The notes beneath the pieces are model-generated. The model searched no databases. It was not told the origin of the DNA and saw only the letters and a list, made by a program, of their open reading frames with translations. Positions 44,392 through 55,083 of a stretch of DNA of 64,000 bases are shown piece by piece. Location of the stretch: assembly GCF_000002075.1 (NCBI RefSeq), contig NW_004797838.1, positions 53,350 to 117,349 of the forward strand, read 5' to 3'. The stretch is from Aplysia californica. Its lineage: Eukaryota > Mollusca > Gastropoda > Aplysiida > Aplysiidae. Made by a program: the position numbers and the translations under genes. Position 1 is the first letter of the stretch; each line of letters starts with the position of its first letter.

Positions 44392-46680
44392 ATACTTGAA
44401 TTTACATCGTATTTTGAATATTTTGATTCTAAAGATTATTTACAAAATTTATATGACAAATAGAAAAGTAAATGTATCAAGAAAAAGAAATGAAGTGAGG
44501 AAGAAGTTGAATGAGGCAGTATCCTTTTCAGATGTACTCTTTAGTAGAAGAAGCAAACTTTCATGTGCTGTGACTAAAGTGACACTCAGAAAAAGGAAAG
44601 CTTCATATGGGGGTTATATTGCCAGGTCTTACCACTGAAGGGCACAGTCAATCTAGTCATTGTAGTCTATACGTAAAACAGATCTGTTTCTGTTTGTAAA
44701 TGTGTTATAGTTTTTGTAAAATTGTCAGTAGGCCTACTTGAATGGGGACACAGAAAGAGTCTAGGTGAGATTTTTTTTTTTTTTTTTTTTTTTTTTGGAG
44801 GGGGGGTGGGATGTCATTGAGTGTTTTTCTTTTTCCTTGAGCGGGAGATAGCTTTGTGATATTATTGGTTGGAATATGTTTACATTTTTATGATTGTATT
44901 CAATTCGTGTTTGCAATACTCTTTTATTTTCCCATGATTCATCTACTGGGGTTCTGGAGGCTCTGAATTTTTTTTTTACCATAAACTCCAAGTGTTAAGG
45001 AAGATTCTGAAAAAAACTCGCAGTTTTGGTCATGGAGGGGTTGGCAGATTTGGGTATGGGAAAATAGGAAAGATGTTCGGATGTTGGTCTGATGATGAAA
45101 GTGTTGAAAGGGAGAGATACCCTTTCAGGTTTGGGGGGGGGGGGGGTTTGTTTTTTTTTAACTTGTACGTAATTATGCTTTCAGTTTCAGGTTGGAGATT
45201 AGCGAGTGTGGTGGGGAGCTTGCATGATATATAGCAACTTGACATGAAGTTGTTGTGGCAGAATACGTGTACATTATGATTTGTTTGTGCATCTTTGCTT
45301 CCATTTGTGTACATAGTGACACTGTATGAAAAGAATATTGGTTTTTTTTTAATTGTTTTACTTTATGTAGCCTACTTGTGAACAGAAGACACCACATGAA
45401 TGTTGCATAATTTTTTTGGGGGAGGAGGGGGGTTCAGTTAAAAGTTCAAGTTTTTCTTACTTTTAATCATTTTTGTGACGTTGGATGATTGGAAAATTAC
45501 TTTAGGTACACTTTGAGTACAAGTTATTTTGGGACACAGTTTTCGCTTTTGGTACTTTTTTTAGTGTTTACATCAGCTTTTACGTTAGTTTTTGTTTCAG
45601 TTCTTTAACTTTCAGGAAAACGTATTATCGGCATGAATTTTGTTTCCGAATTTTAAAAGATAGACAGTCAGACCTCTTTGTTGACAGTTTGTGTATATTA
45701 TTGTTTTGCTATCCTGTACATTAAATTTTGTCATTGATGGGGGGAAGGGGTAGGGTGTAGGTGTTGGAGGCAGAGGAATCTTTTGTAGTCATCTTTGTTT
45801 TGTTGTTTGGTTTGGGGGTTCACATTTGACGAATCTTATATTAAGTGTTGGTTGAAATCTTTTGTATTGGTGTATTGCCTGGAAAATGTGTGAATATTGA
45901 AGTCCTGATGTAAAAATTTTTAATTAATTTTCAGCTCACATAGTGACTGACCATTGTCGTATCATTAGACTTTACATGTGTTGGTAGGCAGTAGTTGCGT
46001 TGTGTGTGCAGACACAGATGACCTGGATATTGTTTTCCGTTCACAACGCCCAGCCTGGTCGGGTTTCTTTACCTCCATAAAAAAAAATTTCAAATGTTTT
46101 TTAATTTGAGAAAAAATAGCGCTGTTGATGGCATTCAGTGTCAACCATCAACCAAAGTCTCTCTCTCTACTCGTATTGTTCTGCTTTGCTTGCAACAGCA
46201 TCTGTGGTGAGATGTTTCCCCCCCCCCCCTCCCCCCAATTTTAAAAAATCAAGATCAGAGGAACCAAAAATGGAAACTTAATTTAAGGAGCGATGAAGAG
46301 GGCAGAGATGAGCAGAAACAATATTCCTCCTGTTCTTCCAAATGTTTCAGAGGTTACAGAGACTTGTGATTTGCTTAAAAATACTTGAGGAAAGTTCATC
46401 ATCATGTCATGCCTAGCCGGACAGTAGAACGATTTCTGCTCTTTATTTGTTAATAAGGACAGAATGATTGTCTTTATTTATGGACAGGAAAGGTGCAAAA
46501 CATTTCACGTTTTCCTACCAATATGAGGTGGATTGTTAATGTCAACTTTGATTTCACACACTGGATGAGTAAATTGTCGGTCAGAATTGATAGAGTGACA
46601 CGCATCATGTGACTCACGACTCAGGACTTTCTCCTTTTGTTCTCAAGTTTGTTGCAATTTTAGAGAACTACTGTGATGTG

Positions 46681-47013
46681 GCGCTGGTGGCCTAGTGGTT
46701 AGGTTACCGAACTCGTAATCATGAGGTTGCGGGTTCAGGGGTTCGAGCCGCGAGCCTGACTTTGTGTCCTTGGGAAAATTACACTTTACACAAATTTTCC
46801 TCACTTCACCCAAGTGCAAGATCTTATCAGTATGCTAGTGTTTTAGTGCCTGTAACTATAAATGGCCACTTGCACTGTATGCTTCCCAGGAAGTTGAAGT
46901 TGTTTCAGTCAGAGTGCTCTCACGTCTGCTGGGGTAATAATATAGATTGTGAAGCACATAGAGCTTGCTGTTGAGCTGGGATTTGCGCTATACAAATGCT
47001 ATCTATTATTATT
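46681..47013 (+). mobile_element. tRNA-derived SINE (type A), full length
   Basis: Starts GGCGCTGGTGGCCTAGTGG (A box GGCCTAGTGGTTAGG) with B box GGTTCGAGCCG about 40 bases on. The body carries atggccacttgcactgtatg and cttcccaggaagttgaagtt. The tail reads gcgctatacaaatgctatct then ATTATTATT, the 3' end look of a LINE-mobilised SINE. This is the best reference copy of the type here. Confidence 0.85.
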
Positions 47014-47230
47014 CTGTAATGTCAATGGCAGCCCACATTTTGTTCTCTGTTGAACTTGAGAGAATTGACAGCTGTAGGTTCTGCTTCTACACTTAGGCAT
47101 AATGAAGCATCATCATTCTTTTCTCAGCCCTAGTTAACCACCATGCACTTTGACTTATTTCCTTGTCTTTTGAACATTTGGTCGTAGGCTAGGCTGTCCT
47201 CTCTGTCACTAGCTGTGAGGGGAGGGATAT

Positions 47231-47659
47231 ACAGGGTGTCCAAAAAGTCGCGCACCATCCTGAAACACACTTATCCTTGTGGCACACTATCCGAAAACAC
47301 GCTTATTGTTACAGATGTTCAAATTGAGCTCCATTTTCATTGATACAACTCTCTACTCTCCGCAAAAAGCTGTTTTTAACTTTCCTTAGGGTATCTGGAT
47401 AGATGTTGTGACACTCAATTGTGATTTCGTGTCTCAGTTTGTCAAGAGAGCGTGGACGTTTCATGTACACAATCAATTTTAGAAGATGCCCCCATATGAA
47501 AAAGTCAAGTGGAGTAAGATCCGGTGGTCCTGGTAGCCACTCCACAGGCCTCCTCCGTCCAATCCATTTGTTTTTGAAGGTGTCATTCATCAAGTAATCA
47601 CGCACTTGAGTTGCAAAATGGGCCGGAGCTCCATGGCGCGCGACTTTTTGGACTCCCTA
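47231..47659 (-). mobile_element. Internally deleted Tc1/mariner-superfamily transposon with transposase C-terminus
   Basis: ACAGGGTGTCCAAAAAGTCG at the left and the complement ATAGGGAGTCCAAAAAGTCG at the right, TA at the edges. Inside, a minus-strand frame to 47309 (98 codons) reads NKWIGRRRPVEWLPGPPDLT, PLDFFIWGHL, then LRHEITIECHNIYPDTLRKV and ends NGAQFEHL. This is the last third of an IS630/Tc1-type DDE transposase, with the PDLTPLDFFxWG block that holds the final catalytic Asp. The first two catalytic Asp residues and the DNA-binding part are deleted, so it cannot move by itself. Confidence 0.85.
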
Positions 47660-49148
47660 TAATATACATCATGTAGGTCCTCAGACAGTCCACCTTAGCT
47701 GTGTGCTCTGAGTCTTGGATACTCGTCAGCAGTTGCCTTATGTATCGTATAGTAAGATGAATGAATTGTTTAAGCGCTTAGCCCTCTTTCGTTGTCGATT
47801 CAAAATGGTTTTTGATTAAAGAGAGAAAAGGGCTTTTGATCTCTTTCAGTTTCAGTGTCATTGTTAGGTCTCCCTCTACTCATATCCTTCTGTGTTTTTC
47901 ACCAGGTTCTGTGAGATGTATCTCTCTAGAATTAAAAAAGCAAGTCCAGTGGAACTAAAATAAATAGTCCTGGTTCTTATGTTATTCTGAGAATCAGGTT
48001 GTGCTCTCCTCTCTTACCCTTCCCCCCCTGTATTATTGTATTATTTTAAAGTCTCAGCTGTGTTTTTCTGAGTATTAGTATTACTGTATAGTATGCATTT
48101 GAGACTGCCCTTACGTGTCACTCACGGACTCTGAGCTGGAATAGCAACAGGGTTGGCAGTTTACGTCCTAAATATTTGGCAGTTTGTGTCCTGGCTGAAT
48201 TTTCAGGAGTTTACTCATTGTTGAGTTGTTCATTTTCATTGATTTTTTTTGTTTTCATTCGATTTATTTTATTTTTATGACCTTTTTTCCTTTAAGGGAA
48301 TGTTTTGAATCTGCAATAGTAATGTTTTCTGAACATATTTTTCTTCGAACCTTATTTTCCAAAACCCATGATTGTTATATAAGTATCTTTTTGAGCAGAG
48401 TTGTGAAGTGTTCTTGGTCTTTATATATATTATAAATGAATGTTCTCAAATTTCCTTCATGTATCATTGCACTGTTACCTCCTTCACCGTACTCAACGTT
48501 GCACTATCACAGGATTCTTGTTGTTTTGTTGACGAGTTTTACAATAAATTACAGCTGTTTTTCTCATTTTGAAGAAACGAAACATAATTCATGATTTGTG
48601 TAAAAGGGCGGGCTAAAAAAAAATTTGTTTAATGTGAAGAAATAAGCACTTTCATAATATAGCAGCTTTTTATTAGATTTGATGTATAATAATTTAATTA
48701 CTTTACTTTTCCGATCCAGCGGCCATCTGGGTTCTAGCCCTTGGGCCTGTATAATCATTGAGTTAAAAAAACAATTGAATACCCTCTCCCTCCCCTCTTT
48801 GTGAACACTATTTCCTCTGTCAGTCTTTTACTTCTACTCGTTCTGAAAACACAGCACACCGACAGAACTCACAATAACAGTAGTGTGACTGTTGTAGGCC
48901 TATATCGTCGCCATGGTGATTAGACCGGCTAACCTAAGCAGAGTTTTTTTTTTTTTACAGGAGAGGGGAGAAAATTTGCTTGGATTTTGTTTCATCACGC
49001 AGGAATCTGGCTGCAGCAGGTGGCTTGTTCAACTTCATTTCTGTCTAGTCAAAATAATTCAGACCTGTCTTTGACTGAGCATGTGAAATGGATAATTTAC
49101 TACATGTGATGATTCATCAGATTTTTAAAAAATGTAAATGTGAGATTG

Positions 49149-49611
49149 TGAGCCATCATAGTAATCATAGGAAAATCAGGCACTCGTCAAAATAATGAAA
49201 TCGAAGAAACTGGCATTTTTCTGCCCATTCAGCAATTTTTATTGAATTTGAATTTTCTGGGGGTTCTTTGGCTCATTAACTTTCATGTCCTTGTAACATT
49301 CTTGTGAGTGTGAGGAATTTACTGAAGAAGGTTAGTTAAATAAAGGCACAAAAAAGTAAATTTAGTTTCCAAGAACTCTCAATGTCTGGAAGTCACTTAA
49401 CTTTGGCAGCCATGTTTCGCTAATTTTACCTCTGAAACTAGGCAACCCCCGCCTCATTCAATCGTAAATATCTTCCATTCAAGATAAATAAATAGGTTGG
49501 GTTTTTTTCATCGAAAGCAAAACAAATGAACAAGCGTTTTTTTTTTAGTTGAAACCAAAAACTCCTTGTGCCTCAAAATTGACGAGCGCCTGATTCCACC
49601 ACGTTATGACA
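49149..49611. mobile_element. TIR element, family of 18612-19570
   Basis: Right end ttgacgagcgcctgattcca-CCACGTTATGACA matches the family terminus. The left end (TGAGCCATCATAG, then aatcaggcactcgtcaaaat) is more worn. Confidence 0.6.
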
Positions 49612-50068
49612 CATATTTTTAGGTTTAGCTGGTCTTATCACAAGGGCACCAATCATCCTGTATACTTTACCTTTCGACTGTTCTTATTCATTGAAAGAAA
49701 GGACAAAAGTGTGCAGTTCTACGTCACATAACACATTTTACCAACTTTATATTTTACACACACACACACACAGATGCAAGACAAGTATCTGGACTTGATG
49801 ATAGTTTCAAGTCTAAAGAAAGGTTCATCATAATGAATCAAGTTTTCTCTTTCTTTTTACATATTAGCTGCATTCTGCTAGCTTCCACAGTTTCTGCCGT
49901 CAATTTCTCATCTGTCCGCCAAATTTTAATGTTTTCCATTTACTCAATGTCCATTATATGTGTATATATTCAGTTTTTCTCTCCATTACTATACATACTC
50001 ATACATTGCAGATACTGAATCTACACCGCCAAATAAAATTTTGGAAACCTGGCAGTTTTGTTCTTTTT

Positions 50069-50165
50069 TTAGTAGAGGTTTTATGGCGCTCGCAACTGCA
50101 TAAAATAAGGTCATATGAGCGCCAGAAGATTAGAGGTGTTACAAGAGAGTAACAAACATAAAAAA
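50069..50165 (-). mobile_element. Short SINE (type C), head missing
   Basis: Tail and centre only: agtagaggttttatggcgct through gttacaagagagtaacaaac, ending at aaaaaagaaaa. Confidence 0.65.
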
Positions 50166-50648
50166 GAAAATTTTGCTGTTGTTAACCAATTCCTGTCAAG
50201 CGCTGAGGCCTATTCCACACCTGGACAAATCTGTCGTTAGACCTTTTGGTCAGTTTTGTTGCGGAATTTAACTTCCAATTGAGCCGTACCGCATCTTAAG
50301 ACTTTGATATGAACAAGTTATTTTGAACATGAAATTGTCAGAGATAGTATGTGCTCTAATGTTTTCAATCAGACGGAAGAAACATAAAAAGACAATTTTG
50401 GATTCATCCACTTACCAGTCAGCGATTACTTAATAAAAAAGGCAGTTTTATCTGTTATAGAATAATCTTTCAAAGCTTTATTGCACAGCAACGGTTTGCT
50501 TTCAACTGCCCTTACTAATATTATGTCTCAGTCCAATTGACATCAACATCAATGATTAATTTTTTAAATATTTGCTGATGGTCCTTGCTCGATGTGCACA
50601 GAATGTAGTTTGGCATAAAAACAATGAGATGCATGTGTTGGTGAAAAG

Positions 50649-50835
50649 AACTCGGCGAGTCGTCAAAACACAACGTAAGTATGTGTGTAGGTGTATAGTG
50701 TATGGAACTCGGCGTGTCGTCAAAACACGACCGGATGTAAGTATGTGTAGGTGTATGCAACTCTGCCTGTCGTCAAAACACGCCCGGATGTAAGTATGTG
50801 TAGGTGTATGCAACTCTGCGTGTCGTAAAACTTCA
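50649..50835. repeat. Minisatellite, 52-56 bp unit, 3.5 units
   Basis: Units of aactc(gg/tg)c-tgtcgtcaaaacac followed by GTAAGTATGTGTAGGTGTAT. GTCGTCAAAACAC recurs at about 50659, 50715 and 50769, with a shortened last copy near 50821. The GTAAGTATGT block looks like a strong splice donor by chance or descent. Confidence 0.8.
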
Positions 50836-51111
50836 GGGCAGTTTTATCTTTATTCTTAGTGCGGCACACTGCTCTATTCTCTTACTGGCTCAGTCGAGAT
50901 TTGTCGAACTCGGTTTGTGGCTGGTCACAACTTTTCATTTTCACGACTAAAATGTAGTGTCTAAGTCTAAGTAGTGCGGTAGGGTTCATATTACTCCATT
51001 GTTCACAACTCCCTTTGTCTAAACACAGATTTGTCTAGGTGCGATATAGGCCCGACATTTAATAGTCACCCAAAAACCTTTTATATAATATAACCAGCAT
51101 CTTTGTTTTTA

Positions 51112-51281
51112 TGTCCCCACGGTTTTATGCACCCCGCATAATTTAGCAAAATTTGATCATTTTTTGCATAATTTCTTATTTTCCTTTATCATTCTTTGTT
51201 AAAATTAACAGAATCGCATAATTTCACATTTTTGGGCTCAGAATAATTTCATAATTTTTCTTACATAAAACGACGGGGACA
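51112..51281. mobile_element. 170-bp MITE with TGTCCCC ends
   Basis: TGTCCCCACGGTTTTATG at the left and the complement TGTCCCCGTCGTTTTATG at the right. The interior repeats GCATAATTT several times. No target duplication could be settled. Confidence 0.6.
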
Positions 51282-52952
51282 GTTTTATATTATGACACTG
51301 TCCGAGATGTCCACCTGTCTAAGTTTAAGGCCGAGGCCACATTACAAGAGAGAGAGCGGGAATAAGAACAAATATAAACAGATATTTCTGTTTAATTAGC
51401 CATACGGTACTATGAGCGGGTCCCGTGAGAATCTCGATAGCTTTGATTTTAAGCGAGACTATACCTGTTTCTTCTCATTTGGCCTGGCTCATTTTGAGAC
51501 AGCGACACCATCCTGTCCCCACATTTCTTTCAGTGTTTGCAGATTTCACCCCCTGGATGTTTAGATACTACACATCGCCTCGTGCTGAAAGTGACTCACT
51601 TTTTACTACTTTTAGTGAGTCCCAGAAATTACTCACCTTGTCTCTTGAATCATGTTTCTGACCCATGGGCCAGTTTTCACCTCAGCTTGCCGCTTACTTC
51701 CCGCTTGAGTAAAGCAGCTCATAGTTTAGTAATTTGGCCACCCCCCAAGTTTATTGCTCATGATGGCATCGTTTGCTTAGCTCTCACTTGTGAAATTAAA
51801 TTGAAATGTGGCCTCACACAAAGACAACCAATTTTTTCTTTGAAATTTGTTGGCCTTCTACTTCTAGGACAATTTCATTACATGTAATTTCAAGTGTACC
51901 AGACCAGTAGGCCTACTTGGTTGGAATACTATTAGGTCTAGTTAATCCAATTCCATCAAGATCAGATTGATCTGGGAAATATTAAGTGCAAAATAGATCT
52001 TTGTGATTCTTTGGCTATTGCCAAATTTGGTCTTTGCATCTACAACAAAGGAAAATCTTTGAACATGTACACTGGCATCATTTTTTCAAATACAGTATAT
52101 GCAGTCTTTACAATTTTACAGGAGAGCAAAAAAAACAATATCCTTACCGAGAAAACAAACTCTTTGCAAACATCCCAAGTCAATACTTTTAAGAATACAA
52201 GTTTGATAACTTCCTTATATTTTAAAGCAAACATTTCATTGGTACATGAACAACATTCTGGTTTTTTTGGCTCTCCTGTTAAATTATAAAAACTGCATAT
52301 TACTGAATTTTCTTAAATGACGGCAGAACAGTGGAGTGGAGTCTACATACTTAAATTGAAAACAGCAGTAAACCAAACCGAAAGAAAAGAAAATCCCAGA
52401 TTTTTCCTTCTCTCTAAACCAAAGAAAATCTGGCGGTCCATCAGATTAAGAATATATATAACTTGAGTCATTAGTTAAAGTGGATTCTTCTTCTGTTGTT
52501 CTTTTTAAAAAGTTGGCTTACAGTCAGATGAAAACAGTAATAATAGCTGTGTTCTACAGCAAACACACTGGTCCAGCACCACAGATGATCCAGTCTCCAC
52601 TGATAGTTTGATGGAGTTTAAAGAAAAGCACATGGACACAAGTCATGATGCACATTCCCTATCATTTTTAACCCTGCTCTAGCCCAAAGTATTTGCGGAT
52701 ACGGTGAAGTGAAACCCTGATAATGATAACTAACACGAACTTCAAGAGACCAGATAATTTTTTCATATTTTAATGTTAAGCAGATTTCGTATGAAGAAGG
52801 GAAGTTACTAACTAACAATGCACATAAAAACCCCTGGTCATTTGAAGTTCTTTAGTGTGAACAGTATTTTCAATTCATGTTGAATGGCTGCATGTTAATA
52901 ATAATAGTAATAGTCTCCTGTTTTGTTATTGCTTTTGGGTTTTTTTGGGGGG

Positions 52953-53131
52953 GTTTTTTTTGTGTTTTACGGCACTTGCAACACAATAAGGTCATATATA
53001 ACTGCCGAAGGTTAGAGGTGTTACAATTAGAAGGGAGTAACAAACACAAAAAAAGAGGAGAGATAAGGACGATAGATGTTTGATAGGAAAGAAGAAGCAA
53101 ACCACACCAAAACACCCGCCAACCACCCACA
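52953..53131 (-). mobile_element. Short SINE (type C), first of a tandem pair
   Basis: ttttacggcacttgcaacac, aggtcatatataactgccga and the head complement gcaaaccacaccaaaacacc, CGCCAACCACCCAC. The next copy starts 20 bases later. Confidence 0.75.
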
Positions 53132-53150
53132 TTTGTTATTGTCAGTTTAG

Positions 53151-53331
53151 TTTTAGTAGAGGTTTTACAGCACTCACAACTGCATAAGGTCATATGAGCG
53201 CCAGAAGATTAGAGGTGTTACAAGAGAGTAACAAACATAAAAAAAGAAGGAGGGGAGATAAGGACGATAGATGTTTGATAGGAAAAAAGTAGCAAACCAC
53301 ACCAGAACACCCGTCAACCACCCACATTTGT
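53151..53331 (-). mobile_element. Short SINE (type C), second of a tandem pair
   Basis: ttttagtagaggttttacag, then gcataaggtcatatgagcgc, gttacaagagagtaac and acccgtcaaccacccacatt. Both copies end in CCACCCACATTTGTTATTGT, so this may be a segmental duplication rather than two insertions. Confidence 0.75.
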
Positions 53332-53354
53332 TATTGTTGTTGACGTGAACAATG

Positions 53355-53890
53355 CATTGAGTGGAAGTGGCATAAGTTGTCCACTGGTTAGGCTGTTGGG
53401 TTCACAAATGAAAGGTCATGGGTCAAATCACGTCACGGGCCTGGCGTTATGTGCAACGGTAAGGCACTTTATACAAAATGGTCACCACTTTAAACGAGCA
53501 GGAATGGGTACCTTTACCCAGCTATAGAGTGTACATCTTGCCAGTTTGTTGAGCACCATGTGAACAGTATGCTTCCCGAGAAGCTGAGGAGTGTTCATTG
53601 GGTTTGCTGAGATAATAATATAGGTAGATTGTAAAACGCTGAGTTTAGTTTTAGTAAGAGTTTTACGGCACTTGCAACACAAAAAGGTCATACAAGTGCC
53701 GAAGAATAGATTACGTGTTACAAGAGAGTAACACACGAAAAAGAAGGAGGGGAGATAAAGACGACAGATGTTTGACAGGAAAGAAGGAGCAAACCACACC
53801 AGAGCACCCGCCAACCACCCACTAAACGCTGAGTTTGCTGTTGAGTAGGGATATAATGCGTTAAATGCAAAAGCTATTTATTATTTATTA
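53355..53890 (+). mobile_element. tRNA-derived SINE (type A), split by another SINE
   Basis: tRNA-like head (tccactggttaggctgttgg), body with caccactttaaacgagcagg, gaacagtatgcttcccgaga and tail aaagctatttattatttatt. It is interrupted at 53644-53822 and resumes with TTTGCTGTTGAGTAGGGATA. Confidence 0.75.
53644..53822 (-). mobile_element. Short SINE (type C) with AAACGCTGAGTTT target duplication
   Basis: AAACGCTGAGTTT occurs just before (ending about 53646) and just after (about 53824-53836) the insert. It proves a retroposed insertion and defines the full type C unit: tail first on the plus strand (ttttagtaagagttttacgg), head last (ccgccaaccacccac). Confidence 0.85.
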
Positions 53891-54829
53891 GCATCACAAT
53901 TGGATTCTGAATGTCAAAGTGAAAGTTGTGGACACAGACGCACCAAGATGATGCTCTGGTCAATTTATTCGATCAAACCTCATGCAGCACATAGTAGTAT
54001 AGTGTGGGCACCAACGTGACATAATATTTTCAATGACTGATACAAGGTGAAGAATGTTCAGTTCAGAACTGAGCAAAAAGCTGTGCAGTCAACGTCCCAT
54101 CCAAAGAAGACAACCCACTTTCACTCCCTTGGTTTTGATGAAAAAGTCCCGACAGACAATAGTGAGCATTCAGATCTACAGTTTCACCTCGTACATCAAT
54201 GGCATCCATCCAAGAGACATCGGGTGTTTGTGTAAGGGAGAGGCGATCTTTACTTTAAATTCAATGCTGAGAACTGAATTAGGAGACAAACAACCATTCA
54301 TCCCAACTTTCAACAGCACACTCGCGGTTTATTCTCGCACAATAGAAGGCTATACTTAATGATAAGATTCCTGACTTAACTAACCACCTGAGCTTTGCCA
54401 AGACGTTTGGGTACTGTGAACGGTGAGATAGTTGAGGGAAAAGAAGCGGATCAACACAATAATAGCCAGTTAGTCGAGGAAAAAGCTGGAGAGACACACA
54501 GAAAGAACCCATGAACAAAACAAAAACAAAAAAAAAAGACGTACACACAGAAAGAACCCATGAACAAAAAAAAAGAAGAAAAGGACGTATTAATACTAAT
54601 GACGCTCCCCAACCTCCCACTCTTATTGCCAGTAACACAGAGATGTCGTTACAACCACATGAAATAAACCGGAACAAACAACACAAATTACTCAACACAT
54701 TTTTGATTCGGTTCTGTTCCAGCAGTATAGATTAGAAGGGCACACAAAATGTTACATCATCCACACAGACGTATGAAAAAAATAAAAATATGGAGTAAAA
54801 ACTCTCTAGAAAATGAAAATGGAGATAGC

Positions 54830-54835
54830 TTTATT
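54830..54835 (-). terminator. Poly(A) signal AATAAA for BTF3
   Basis: TTTATT on the plus strand, 249 bases beyond the BTF3 stop. Good position for a short 3' UTR. Confidence 0.55.
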
Positions 54836-55083
54836 AATATTACAACCCAAGCACTTGCTACAGTTTGATAATCCTCTCTCATCACAATCAAACCAACCAA
54901 CCAGACCATGCTCTGGCCACATTAACAAACGATGGAGAGAAACACTTCAGAAGCGGGCACACTTCAGTGATGATGGATCCAGTGTATCTTAATATTAGAT
55001 TAGAAAAACTGTACACTTTGGGGAGCTGCGGGCAACCACGTGAAAGCACTCGAATGCGTCTGGTTACGCCAGCTCTCCCCACA

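Noticed and set aside
46681-46760. Possible genuine tRNA gene
   Set aside because: A and B boxes are present but the acceptor stem does not pair and the sequence continues as a known SINE body; the same holds for 59269-59340.
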